Origin: Bacteroidales bacterium UBA4772 | Lineage (GTDB): Bacteria > Bacteroidota > Bacteroidia > Bacteroidales > VadinHA17 | Length of the DNA stretch: 56,485 nucleotides | Assembly (NCBI GenBank): GCA_002403305.1 | Contig: DHHM01000003.1 | Span: 70,164-126,648 of the forward strand | Direction: 5' to 3' | Part shown: positions 16,615 to 25,781 of the stretch, piece by piece | How positions within the stretch are numbered: the first letter of the stretch is position 1 | Layout: every line of letters begins with the position of its first letter | Position numbers and translations under genes: made by a program | Notes under the pieces: model-generated | What the model was told of the DNA's origin: nothing | Seen by the model: the letters and a program-made list of their open reading frames with translations, nothing else | Database searches by the model: none

Positions 16615-18452
16615 ACAGACTGAAATTATCCGTTACGGCACTGCTGCTGCTCTCACTGCTGCAGCTCAAGGGACAGGTGATAGAGCGTATCGACCCTCCG
16701 TCGTGGTTCACCGGCATGCATGACGGCGCTCTGCAGCTTATGGTTTACGGCAAAGACATCGGCGACTGGGAGGTGAAGACAGACTACCCGGGCGCAGAGG
16801 TGAAGACCCTTGTCCGTACTGATAATCCAAACTATCTCTTCGTGAACCTGAACATCAGCAGCGAAGCCCTTCCGGGCACCGTCAGGCTCACTTTCATCAA
16901 CGGAAAGAAGAGTATGACACATGACTATCCTCTCTGCGAAAGACCTTCGGGACCGGCAAGAGGGTTCAACAGCTCCGATGTCATCTACCTGCTCATGCCC
17001 GACCGCTTTGCCAACGGCGATCCCTCCAATGACAACGTGCCGGGAATGACCGAGCAGCTAAACCGAAGCCATCCCGGTGGCAGACACGGCGGCGACCTGA
17101 AGGGTATCTCCGATCATCTCGACTATCTTCATGACCTCGGTGTCACCGGCATCTGGCTCAACCCTTTCCTCGAGAATAACCAGGAACGCTATTCATACCA
17201 CGGATACTCCACAACCGATTTCTACCGCTCAGACCCGCGCTACGGCAGCAATGATGAATTTAAACAGCTGGTCTCCGAGGCCCATAAAAAAGGGATGAAG
17301 GTGGTGATGGACATGATCTTCAACCATATAGGATCATTTCACTGGTGGATGAAAGATCTTCCTTCAAACGACTGGATACATCAGTTCGAAAAATTCACCC
17401 GCACCAACTACAGGGCCTCGACATACATGGACCCCTATGCTGCCGGGAGTGACATCATGCTGATGGAAAAGGGATGGTTTGACATTACCATGCCCGACCT
17501 GAACCAGAGCAACCCGCTGGTGGAGACATATCTTATCCAGACCAGCCTCTGGTGGATAGCATACAGCGACCTCGACGGCATAAGGATGGATACCTACCCC
17601 TACCCCGAGCCTGAGATGATGGCACGGTGGGCAAAACGGGTGGAAGAGGAGTTTCCCGGCTTCTTTATCGTCGGCGAGGTATGGTATGACAGCCCGTCAC
17701 AGATATCCTACTGGGCCCTGAACAAGAAAAACAGCGACGGCTACCGCTCATACCTCCCCTCCGTGACTGACTTCCCTGTATGCTTCGCAACACACAGGGC
17801 CTTCGAAGGCAATGACAATCCCACTGAAGGACTGTCGAAGCTCTATGACGTGCTGTCGCAGGACTTCCTCTACCCGGAGCCACTCAGGAATGTGATCTTC
17901 CTCGACAATCATGACATGACACGCTACTATACCCAGACAGGCACGAGCCTTGAGGCTTACAAACTGGGGCTCTCCTTTATCATGACCACAAGGGGGATAC
18001 CCCAGATCTACTACGGTACCGAGATAGTGATGGAAGGCGATAAGAGCAGTGGCGACGGATATCTCAGGGAGGAGTTCCCCGGTGGATGGGCTGATCATGA
18101 GAAAAATGTCGTGGCCGGGAAAAACCTTACCGGGACCGAGAAGGAGGCCCTCGACTTTACACGTAACATCCTTAACTGGAGGAAGCAGAAGGAGGTGATC
18201 CACACCGGCAGGATGAAGCACTATATCCCTCAGGATGGCATTTACGTTTTCTTCAGATATAATGACGATGAGAGCGTCATGGTCATCCTCAACACCAATG
18301 CGAAGGAGAGCAGAACCGTCAGAAAGGAGAAATACATTGAGTCGATGGCAGGCTTTACACGTGGCGTTGACGTGATCACCGGACAGGCCATTGAAGACCT
18401 TACTTCATTTAAGATTAAACCTCAGACAGCAATGATAATAGAACTAAAATAA
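16611..18452 (+). CDS. GH13 neopullulanase/cyclomaltodextrinase, SusA-like
   Basis: A 613-residue family 13 alpha-glucan hydrolase with a cleavable signal peptide (MNRLKLSVTALLLLSLLQLKGQ), so periplasmic. An N-terminal beta domain (about 23-115) of the cyclomaltodextrinase type precedes the TIM barrel. Catalytic residues: nucleophile D327 in IRMDTYPY, general acid E356 in VGEVWYD, and D435 in LDNHDMTRYY. GGDLKGISDHLDYL and a C-terminal beta domain complete the architecture, which resembles SusA of Bacteroides. It would shorten imported malto-oligosaccharides or cyclodextrins. It overlaps the GH65 gene by 4 nt. Confidence 0.94.
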   Translation: MNRLKLSVTALLLLSLLQLKGQVIERIDPPSWFTGMHDGALQLMVYGKDIGDWEVKTDYPGAEVKTLVRTDNPNYLFVNLNISSEALPGTVRLTFINGKKSMTHDYPLCERPSGPARGFNSSDVIYLLMPDRFANGDPSNDNVPGMTEQLNRSHPGGRHGGDLKGISDHLDYLHDLGVTGIWLNPFLENNQERYSYHGYSTTDFYRSDPRYGSNDEFKQLVSEAHKKGMKVVMDMIFNHIGSFHWWMKDLPSNDWIHQFEKFTRTNYRASTYMDPYAAGSDIMLMEKGWFDITMPDLNQSNPLVETYLIQTSLWWIAYSDLDGIRMDTYPYPEPEMMARWAKRVEEEFPGFFIVGEVWYDSPSQISYWALNKKNSDGYRSYLPSVTDFPVCFATHRAFEGNDNPTEGLSKLYDVLSQDFLYPEPLRNVIFLDNHDMTRYYTQTGTSLEAYKLGLSFIMTTRGIPQIYYGTEIVMEGDKSSGDGYLREEFPGGWADHEKNVVAGKNLTGTEKEALDFTRNILNWRKQKEVIHTGRMKHYIPQDGIYVFFRYNDDESVMVILNTNAKESRTVRKEKYIESMAGFTRGVDVITGQAIEDLTSFKIKPQTAMIIELK

Positions 18453-18459
18453 CCAGATT

Positions 18460-19833
18460 ATGAAGGAACACATTTTCAGGATTGTAATACTGCTTGTCGG
18501 TATAGCCGCCGTGGCGGCAGCATGCCGGCCAAAAGCGGCTGCAGTGATAGAGCCGCTGAAGACAACCATAGTACACGCTGACTGGACCCGCAACATGGTC
18601 CTGTATGAGATCAACACCCGGCAGTTCTCCAATGAGGGAACCTTTGCCGGCGTGCAGGAGAAGCTTCCCGAGCTGAAGGAGCTGGGAGTGAACGTTCTAT
18701 GGTTCATGCCCATCTATCCCATAGGCGAGGTGAACAGGAAGGGCGAGCTCGGCAGCTACTATTCCATCAGCGACTACAAGGGTATCAACCCGGAGTTCGG
18801 CTCAAGTGATGACTTTAAAGCCCTTGTTGACACCGCCCACTCCATGGGCTTCCACGTAATCCTCGACTGGGTGGGTAACCACTCCGCGTGGGACAATCCC
18901 CTGGCAACAGAGTATCCTGAATGGTACGCAAAAGATTCGCTGGGCAATTTCATCTCACCCTTCGACTGGACTGATGTCATTCAGTTCGACTATACCGCCG
19001 GGCCACTGTGGGACTACATGGTGGGTGCCATGAAATACTGGGTGGAAGATGTCGGTGTTGACGGGTACAGGTGCGACTTCCCCGGACTGGTGCCCGAGGA
19101 GTTCTGGTACAGGGCCACAACCGAGCTCAATGCCGTCAAACCTGTTCTCATGCTGGCCGAGGATGAAGATCACTCCTACCTCCTCGAGCGTGCCTTTGAC
19201 ATGAATTACGCCTGGGCACACCATCACCTCATGAATGCCGTAGCTGCCGGCGAGCGTCATCCGATGGCCCTCGACAGCCTGATGCAGTATGAGCTTAAGC
19301 GTTATGATCCGGAGTCGTACAGACTGCGCTTCATGACCAACCACGACGAGAACTCGTGGAACGGCACCATAGACGAGAAGCTTGGCGATGTGCAGAAGGC
19401 ATTAGCAGCCTATATCTTCACCGCCCCCGGTGTGCCTCTTCTCTATAACGGGCAGGAGGCCGACCTCGACAAGAGGCTCGAGTTCTTTCAGCGTGACCCG
19501 ATAGAGTGGAAAGAATCGGAGTTGCGTCCCTTCTACACCAGGCTGGTACACCTGCGTACCTCCCACCCGGCCCTGCGCCACGGAACCGAGGGCGGCTCGT
19601 TCGTCACGCTGAAGACAAACCAGAAGAGGGTATATGCCTATAAAAGGGTGAAAGATGATAGTGAGGTGCTCGTTATCCTCAACCTCAGCAAAAGTCCGCT
19701 GACCGTAGCCCTGAAGGATGGTGCAACGGCTGGAACCTACACCGACCTGTTCACGGAGACAGAAGTTGAAATAGCACAGGGTCGCAAGATACAGCTGGAG
19801 CCGTGGGGCTATATGGTCCTCAGTCGGCAGTAG
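18460..19833 (+). CDS. GH13 alpha-amylase lipoprotein
   Basis: A 457-residue family 13 amylase with a lipoprotein signal: hydrophobic stretch and lipobox AVAAAC, giving C22 as the lipidated residue. Catalytic residues are D206 in GYRCDFPG, E234 in MLAEDEDHS and D296 in MTNHDENSW. The residues after the lipid Cys are RPKAAA, with no acidic surface-export signal, unlike the SusD/E/F-like proteins of the facing operon, so it is probably held on the periplasmic side. It has a short barrel and a C-terminal beta domain and lacks the N-terminal domain of its upstream neighbour. It starts 7 nt after that gene and is last in the operon. Confidence 0.92.
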   Translation: MKEHIFRIVILLVGIAAVAAACRPKAAAVIEPLKTTIVHADWTRNMVLYEINTRQFSNEGTFAGVQEKLPELKELGVNVLWFMPIYPIGEVNRKGELGSYYSISDYKGINPEFGSSDDFKALVDTAHSMGFHVILDWVGNHSAWDNPLATEYPEWYAKDSLGNFISPFDWTDVIQFDYTAGPLWDYMVGAMKYWVEDVGVDGYRCDFPGLVPEEFWYRATTELNAVKPVLMLAEDEDHSYLLERAFDMNYAWAHHHLMNAVAAGERHPMALDSLMQYELKRYDPESYRLRFMTNHDENSWNGTIDEKLGDVQKALAAYIFTAPGVPLLYNGQEADLDKRLEFFQRDPIEWKESELRPFYTRLVHLRTSHPALRHGTEGGSFVTLKTNQKRVYAYKRVKDDSEVLVILNLSKSPLTVALKDGATAGTYTDLFTETEVEIAQGRKIQLEPWGYMVLSRQ

Positions 19834-19949
19834 GCAGTCAGCAGTCGGCCACCTTCGCCAAGACTTCGGCGGCTAAAAGCAGTCAGCAGTCGTGGCTGAA
19901 GACTGCAAGCTGTTAATTTATGAAAATCCGAAGCTCCGTATCCGGAGTT
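19834..19949. repeat. Heptamer-family repeats between convergent operons
   Basis: CAGTCGGCAGT, CAGTCAGCAGTC and similar units occur here; read on the minus strand they are GACTGNN heptamers of the same family as the array at 9947-10113. The stretch near 19934-19950 (CTCCG-TATC-CGGAG) can form a small hairpin after the stop of the secreted amylase gene. There is no gene in this gap. Confidence 0.6.
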
Positions 19950-22772
19950 CTAGTACCTGACCAGGCGCTTTACTGATGACACCCTCCCCGAGGTGACCTT
20001 CAGATAGTATATTCCTGTTGCAAGGTCCGACCCGTCAAGCGTAACCTCATCGATGCCTGAGGGTGCATTGATCATCCTTACTACTGCGCCTGAGGCTGAT
20101 ATCAATTCCACCTTATGCGGCTGATATTGACAGTCGCCTTTGAATTTAATCACGGTGACTTCACGGAAAGGATTCGGATAAACATCAAACAGGACTCCTG
20201 CGGCATCATCCATGAACTGGTCCTCAATGCCAGTCAGGAACGACGGCCGGTCAACCCGCTTTGAGGTGTAAAGCCTGTACTCTCCCTGCGGCAGCGATAT
20301 CGGGGTGTTCTGGTTAACGGTACTGACATCAATGGCTGTGCCCCTGAAGAACTCGTACCAGGTACCCGTGCGGGTGAAGTTGGGATCAATGCTTCGAGGA
20401 AAGAGATCGAAGTTACCGAGTACAACCACATCCATGTCTGAATGCTGAATGTTCAGCCTCTTGGTCTCACCCGACTCGTAGATGCTGAAGTTGTCAGATG
20501 AGAAGGCAGGCTCATTTTTCTTCAGTCCGGCAAGGGCCGCGAAATTATCAAACAGGTTCTTGCGCGTTGCAACGTTATAATAATCCCATCTGATGGGCTT
20601 CGGCCCCAAAGGATCATCATTGTAGTTTTTGGCATAGTCATACCCCAGCTCCTGGAACTGCCACAGCATCTTCGGCCCGGGTATGGTCATGAAGAAGGTG
20701 GCCGTAAGCTTTATTCGCTTGAGTGCTATGGTGAGATCCCTGATGTTGTAACCGCCAACAGCCTCGCCCTGATTCAGGTTCAGCCACATGATCCTCTCTT
20801 CGTCGTGACTCTCCATGTAATCAACTACTCCCGGCACGCTCCACCCGCGGTTTATCCATGATGCTTCCGAGATCGACATATTCCAGTCAGTGTGGCTTGT
20901 TGAGGCAGCCTGGTAACGGAACTTCGCACTGCCCCACAGCAAAAATCCGCCGGCAGCCAGCTCCTTCTCCTCATTGTTGTCGGCAAAATGCTCCAGTATC
21001 AGTATGGCGTCAGGCTTGTAAGACCTGATCTTGTTCCCGATCCGGTTCAGGATTGCTATGCGCGATGCATCGTAAGCCCATCCGTCACCAGGGGTGTTTG
21101 TAAAGCCTTTCGTAAAGTCAAACCTGAATCCGTCAACCCTGAACTCATCAATCCAGTAATGACATACGCTGTCCACAAATGCTTTGGTATCACTGCTCTG
21201 ATGGTTGAAATCGTATCCCCATGAGAAGACAGGATTGGGCGACACCACGTTGAACCACGGGTTGTTTGATGCAGGCTGGTTGGTTGTGCTGTTCCAGTAC
21301 ATCCTGACAAGCGGGTTGCTGCCGTAGGCATGGTTCAGAACGATATCCATGATCACCGCTATGCCCCTGCTGTGGCATGAATCAACAAGCTCTTTGAGAT
21401 CATCAGCCGGACCGTAATATTTGTCAACCGCAAAATACATGGCCGGATTATAACCCCAGCTGCTGTTGCCCTCGAACTCGTTCACCGGCATCAGCTCAAT
21501 GGCGTTCACGCCAAGCCTCACAAAATAATCCAGTGTATCACGTATGGTCTTGAAATCATGCTTCTCCACGAAGTCGCGCACCAGCAACTCGTAGATGATG
21601 AGTGTGTCGGCAGCCGGTGCCGTAAAGCTTGTATTCTTCCACACATACTCCGGCGGCCTGGTCTGAAAGACAGAGACCAGGTTGTCGGCAAGGCCCTCCG
21701 GGTAGGATTTCAGATCAGGATATGTTGTCTCCTCAATCCATTTGTCGTTCCACGGATCCAGCACCTTGGTACTGTAGGGATCGGGCACACGCAGCGACTC
21801 GTCAATCAGGTACTGAAACCCGTACTCCTTATCAGGGTCGAGCCCCGTCACCTCCAGCCAGTACCGGTTGCCGTCGGGACTCCTCTTCATGAACCCCTCG
21901 CTGCTGTGTATCCAGTTGTTGAAGTCGCCCATGACGAAGACATTGCTTTTATAGGGTGCGTAGAGAAGGAAAGTGGCAGAGTTGTCTCCGGTGATGTTCA
22001 CCCCCGGCCTGAGACCGGCCGGAACATCCTGGGTCACCGTAGCGGTGCGGATAAAATAATAAGCAGAATCGGCTTTCGCGACATTGTCCTTCCATGCCCT
22101 GGCAACCAGCTTGAAACTGCCCGAACCCGTGGCGGTGACAGTATGGTTCAGTGTTGTTTCTGTCACTTTCTTAAGCTGCGTTCCGTTCTGGTAAAGAATA
22201 ATGGAATCACACACCGAGGCTGATGCCTGGACGGGTATTACCTGCCCGGCATAAACCAGTGATGTATACTGGTCAGGCTGCGACAACAGAACCTCAAAGG
22301 CAGCCTCCTCGCTGACATTATAGAAGATATCGGCCCCGCCGACGTCGCGACCGGTTGCTGTATTGGGTGACGGCACCGTATCCCTGAAAACAAAGGCCAG
22401 TTTCAGTATCTTTTCACTCTCCGGTACACCGTAAAACTCTCTTATGGAAGGCGAAATAGACAGGGTATAAACATTGGCTGATACTTTTACAAGCCTGGCC
22501 TTGGCAGTAAACACACCCCAGTCGGCTACCACATGCTCCCATTCCGAACCACTGTTGCTCTGATCGGTGATGACACCGGTATGAGCGTAGATCCTGCCCG
22601 TTCCGGTATAATCTTTCAGTCCCATGTCACCTTTATCAGCGTTGAAGGTGATGGTCACGGCATCAGATGCTGTCGGAAATACCGGGTCGGAAGTGATGAC
22701 CTGGGCCTTTACAGCCAGGCTGCATAAAGCCATGAGAAGTATCAGTATCGGCAGTTTTGCTTTCATCTTCAT
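19950..22772 (-). CDS. GH13 alpha-amylase/pullulanase with T9SS sorting domain
   Basis: A 940-residue secreted alpha-glucanase. A signal peptide (about 1-23) is followed by N-terminal carbohydrate-binding-like beta domains, a CBM48-like domain (about 255-350, with VFVMGDFNNW), the GH13 barrel (about 390-780) and a C-terminal type IX secretion sorting domain (about 855-940, VYPNPF...GIYYLKV...VKRLVRY). Catalytic residues are D552 in FRFDFTKGF, E594 in ILEHFAD and D657 in MESHDEER. The C-terminal domain sends it through the outer membrane to the cell surface or medium, where it would act on polymeric starch. ATG codons at 22772 and 22766 are equally possible. A strong hairpin separates it from the SusE/F-like gene upstream. 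Confidence 0.93.
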   Translation of the reverse strand: MKMKAKLPILILLMALCSLAVKAQVITSDPVFPTASDAVTITFNADKGDMGLKDYTGTGRIYAHTGVITDQSNSGSEWEHVVADWGVFTAKARLVKVSANVYTLSISPSIREFYGVPESEKILKLAFVFRDTVPSPNTATGRDVGGADIFYNVSEEAAFEVLLSQPDQYTSLVYAGQVIPVQASASVCDSIILYQNGTQLKKVTETTLNHTVTATGSGSFKLVARAWKDNVAKADSAYYFIRTATVTQDVPAGLRPGVNITGDNSATFLLYAPYKSNVFVMGDFNNWIHSSEGFMKRSPDGNRYWLEVTGLDPDKEYGFQYLIDESLRVPDPYSTKVLDPWNDKWIEETTYPDLKSYPEGLADNLVSVFQTRPPEYVWKNTSFTAPAADTLIIYELLVRDFVEKHDFKTIRDTLDYFVRLGVNAIELMPVNEFEGNSSWGYNPAMYFAVDKYYGPADDLKELVDSCHSRGIAVIMDIVLNHAYGSNPLVRMYWNSTTNQPASNNPWFNVVSPNPVFSWGYDFNHQSSDTKAFVDSVCHYWIDEFRVDGFRFDFTKGFTNTPGDGWAYDASRIAILNRIGNKIRSYKPDAILILEHFADNNEEKELAAGGFLLWGSAKFRYQAASTSHTDWNMSISEASWINRGWSVPGVVDYMESHDEERIMWLNLNQGEAVGGYNIRDLTIALKRIKLTATFFMTIPGPKMLWQFQELGYDYAKNYNDDPLGPKPIRWDYYNVATRKNLFDNFAALAGLKKNEPAFSSDNFSIYESGETKRLNIQHSDMDVVVLGNFDLFPRSIDPNFTRTGTWYEFFRGTAIDVSTVNQNTPISLPQGEYRLYTSKRVDRPSFLTGIEDQFMDDAAGVLFDVYPNPFREVTVIKFKGDCQYQPHKVELISASGAVVRMINAPSGIDEVTLDGSDLATGIYYLKVTSGRVSSVKRLVRY

Positions 22773-22803
22773 TGATTCAGCTTGTGAATGTTTCTAAATA
22801 TAA

Positions 22804-22839
22804 TCAAAAACCTCTTCCTGTCACAGAAGAGGTTTTTGA
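22804..22839 (-). terminator. Strong hairpin between susF-like and amylase genes
   Basis: A perfect 14-bp stem (TCAAAAACCTCTTC pairing with GAAGAGGTTTTTGA) encloses an 8-nt loop, 49 nt after the SusE/F-like stop. On the minus strand the stem ends in GGTTTTTGATTA, so it can act as an intrinsic terminator or as a 3' stabiliser that lowers expression of the amylase gene relative to susCDEF. Confidence 0.75.
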
Positions 22840-22887
22840 TTTTAAGGAACGCTACGGTCATAACCGTAACATGGGGGGCTATTCCGC

Positions 22888-24690
22888 TCAGTTCTTCGTT
22901 ACTGTTGCCACTCTTGCCCAGGGATCCAGTGTTATGGTATAGTTACCTGCCTCGGCAACAGGGATATTGCTTCCGCCCAGGCTGAGATCGCCGAGGTCTC
23001 CGCCGAAGTTATAACCCCAGTCATCATTGGCCCTGAACTTGATCTCGCCAACCACCAGGTCAAGGGTGAGAGTGAATACTCCGTTAACGGCATCCCAGCT
23101 CATATTCTGGTCATCACTCCAGCTTCCGGTTGCATCACCAATGATGCCCCATCTGTCGGCACGGTATGTATATTCATTCGGATGGCTCAGGTCAAGTGTG
23201 ATGGCATAGTCATCCTCAAGGTCAGTGGCAATGTTGTCACCACCGGCCACCAGATTATTGCTGCCTGCCGGTGCACCGTAGTTGTAATCCCAGCTGTCAT
23301 TGGCCCGGAACTTCCATCCTCCGGCAGGCATATTCATGCCGCCTTTCCAGATGTGAAGATCAGAATCATATGTCAGAGGTACCTGGCCGCCCCAGCCATT
23401 GAGATCACCAATCACACCCCAGTCAGTTGCAACAACTGAATAGGTCATGTCGGTAATGTTCGCCTTAATCTTCAGGTAGCCTGCCGGAGCAACAATATTG
23501 TTACCCGGATTTGTCAGTCCGCCTGATCCGTCATCACCAAAGGTGTGTGCATCATCCCAGCTATGGTCTGTGGTGAGTTTGAATTCGCCTGCAGCAGGGA
23601 AATAAACATATCCTTCAGCCTCGGGATTTGTTGCTGTGGAGATAATAAATTCAGCGTTATCGCTGTTATCCCAGCCGTTATAGCTACCGACAACCCAGAA
23701 CTTGTTGATGTCCGCCAGTGTCTGGAATGCTATGTCATCTCCGTAAACAGTACCCTTGCTGTTTGTTGCATAGGCACGTACGTGGTACACAGTGTTTACA
23801 GAAAGTCCTGTCAGATCGCTCACAAAGGCTCCGGTACCATCACCACCAGCTATAACGTTATCGTTAAGATCGGGATCCGGGTCTGTGCTCCAGCAGAGAC
23901 CTCTTGCAGTGATTGCTGATCCTCCGTCATATGTAACATCTCCGCCTGACACTGCTGATGTCTTGGTTATCTGGCTAACTGCTGAGGTTGTTACTGCCGG
24001 GAAGTCTATCTCGGTCCTGAAGGATACAGTTGGACCGTAACCCGTGCCTGCACTGTTGGTTGCATAAGCCCTGACATAATAGGTCTGATTGCCAAGAAGG
24101 CCCGTAAGCTCGCTGGTGAAATCGCCAATATCTTCGCCGTCAGTTGTCTTGCTGTCAGCGATTGTAGGAGGATCAGTGAGCCCCCAGCATACCCCGCGGG
24201 CAGTGACAGCCGCACCTCCGGCTACTGTGACAGAGCCGCCACCCATCGCCGAGTTACCTGTTATTTCGGTAATAACGAGCGTTGTGAGCGTAGGCACCAC
24301 GGGTTTCGTGGTGAAAGTGAGCTCCTCACCGTAGACCGTTCCTGCCGGTCCGGTTGCATATGCTTTTGCATAATAGGTGGTGGCATAGGCCAGGCCTGTC
24401 AGAGGAACATGAAATGCAGCCGTGGTCGCTGCACCTGCGAAGGGTGTCTTCGAGCTGGCTATGGTGGGGTTGGCCTCTGTGTCATAGCAGATTCCCTTCT
24501 CGGTAAAACCGTCACCCTCAGCCACCACGAAGCCTGTGACCGTAGCCGAGTTCGAAGTGATATCAAATACCTTTGCGGTCCCGAGCTTGGGATCGAGCCT
24601 GACTTCGGATGTCTCCTTGGTGCAGCCGGCGATAAGTATCGCCGCTGCAACCATGAGCATCATTATTCTGAATATTGATTTCATTTTCAT
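22888..24690 (-). CDS. SusF/SusE-like surface glycan-binding lipoprotein
   Basis: A 600-residue lipoprotein: lipobox LIAGC with C23, followed by TKETSE, an acidic-lysine context like known Bacteroidota surface-export signals. The N-terminal half holds three fibronectin-III-like repeats of about 93 residues (about 40-320), each with a conserved segment such as TARGVCW or EKGICYD. The C-terminal half has three SusE/SusF-type starch-binding modules (about 325-600), starting FWVVGSYNGW, DWGVIGDLNGW and RWGIIGDATGSW. It should hold starch chains at the surface beside SusC/SusD. It comes 25 nt after the SusE-like gene in the same operon. Confidence 0.9.
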   Translation of the reverse strand: MKMKSIFRIMMLMVAAAILIAGCTKETSEVRLDPKLGTAKVFDITSNSATVTGFVVAEGDGFTEKGICYDTEANPTIASSKTPFAGAATTAAFHVPLTGLAYATTYYAKAYATGPAGTVYGEELTFTTKPVVPTLTTLVITEITGNSAMGGGSVTVAGGAAVTARGVCWGLTDPPTIADSKTTDGEDIGDFTSELTGLLGNQTYYVRAYATNSAGTGYGPTVSFRTEIDFPAVTTSAVSQITKTSAVSGGDVTYDGGSAITARGLCWSTDPDPDLNDNVIAGGDGTGAFVSDLTGLSVNTVYHVRAYATNSKGTVYGDDIAFQTLADINKFWVVGSYNGWDNSDNAEFIISTATNPEAEGYVYFPAAGEFKLTTDHSWDDAHTFGDDGSGGLTNPGNNIVAPAGYLKIKANITDMTYSVVATDWGVIGDLNGWGGQVPLTYDSDLHIWKGGMNMPAGGWKFRANDSWDYNYGAPAGSNNLVAGGDNIATDLEDDYAITLDLSHPNEYTYRADRWGIIGDATGSWSDDQNMSWDAVNGVFTLTLDLVVGEIKFRANDDWGYNFGGDLGDLSLGGSNIPVAEAGNYTITLDPWARVATVTKN

Positions 24691-24715
24691 CTATCTTTTT
24701 TTAAATATCCCGGAA

Positions 24716-25762
24716 CTAGTTGTTCTTCACAATAGTACATGAACCGGCTTCATCCGGACCGTTCGGCTGGGTGATGGTCAGCGTGATCGTATAGTTGCCA
24801 GCCGTCACCGCAATGTTGTCACCGTTGTGGAAGAGATCCGTCAGATCAGTTTTGCCCGGACGGTAACCCAGGTTCCATGCCCACGCGTCGTTGAGCCTGA
24901 ATTTGATCTCACCGTCAATAAGGTCAATGGTGATTGACCATGTCCCTGTTGCAGGATCGTAATCCATCTTGGAGTCAGGCGAGTTCCATTCATTCGGTGT
25001 CGCTGATCCGACAAGCCCGATCATGTAGGCTGAGATGTCATAGGTCATCGCATTGACGTCGACATTGAGTCTGTGCCATCCGCTGGCAGGGGGATCAATA
25101 CCCGCGCCGTCCACTGCCAGAGCTGCTCCGCTGGCACCGTAGGAGGTGTTCGAATCAGGATCAAGCAACGTGAAGGGCTGTGCCACATCAAGCTTCACAA
25201 GACCTGTGTATTTGCCGTCTCCAAGTGTTGATTCCACCTTCTGGTCCATGCCGGAGCCGATCAGGTCAAGACGGGGCAGACCATAGAGAGTCACACTCGC
25301 ATTGACGGGAGTCGAGACATAGGAAAAGGGATTTGTACCTGTTCCTGGTGCTCCCGTGCCTGCATCAACAACCAGCACTCCCCTGATACGGAAGTCCAGA
25401 GAAGTAGTGGCATCAGCAGGGAACTTCTTCAGAAGTATGCCGTTCAGGTCACTTACCGTGATCTTTATTGACTTCGCCTGTGTCCCGGTCCATACCGTAA
25501 CGGGATCAGCAAAATCAGTTCCGGCTGCACATGCCTCAAGATAGTATGTAACTGAGGCAGCGAACCCGGGGTCAACAGGGGTGCCGGTAAACTCCAGTAC
25601 CTGCGTGCCGTTCGTCCTGCTAAGGGTTAGATCGGGCAAAGTCTGAAGTACCGGAGCCTTCGGATTGGAGAGCATGGTGACTATCTCACCGTCCTTTTCA
25701 CAACCGGTGAAAAGGGCAGTCAACCCGATGAATGTCAGATATATAAATATATTCTTCTTCAT
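24716..25762 (-). CDS. SusE-like surface glycan-binding lipoprotein
   Basis: A 348-residue lipoprotein: the start at 25762 (MKKNIFIYLTFIG) gives a compact signal with lipobox LFTGC and C21, followed by EKDGE, a likely surface-export signal. An in-frame ATG four codons upstream is possible. The N-terminal SusE Ig-like domain (about 30-165) precedes two SusE/F-type modules, one in the region about 165-240 and one with LVGSATPNEWN and EIKFRLNDAWAWNLGY. It has fewer modules than its downstream neighbour. It lies 19 nt after susD. Confidence 0.9.
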   Translation of the reverse strand: MKKNIFIYLTFIGLTALFTGCEKDGEIVTMLSNPKAPVLQTLPDLTLSRTNGTQVLEFTGTPVDPGFAASVTYYLEACAAGTDFADPVTVWTGTQAKSIKITVSDLNGILLKKFPADATTSLDFRIRGVLVVDAGTGAPGTGTNPFSYVSTPVNASVTLYGLPRLDLIGSGMDQKVESTLGDGKYTGLVKLDVAQPFTLLDPDSNTSYGASGAALAVDGAGIDPPASGWHRLNVDVNAMTYDISAYMIGLVGSATPNEWNSPDSKMDYDPATGTWSITIDLIDGEIKFRLNDAWAWNLGYRPGKTDLTDLFHNGDNIAVTAGNYTITLTITQPNGPDEAGSCTIVKNN

Positions 25763-25781
25763 TTCTCTACTCATTTATGTA

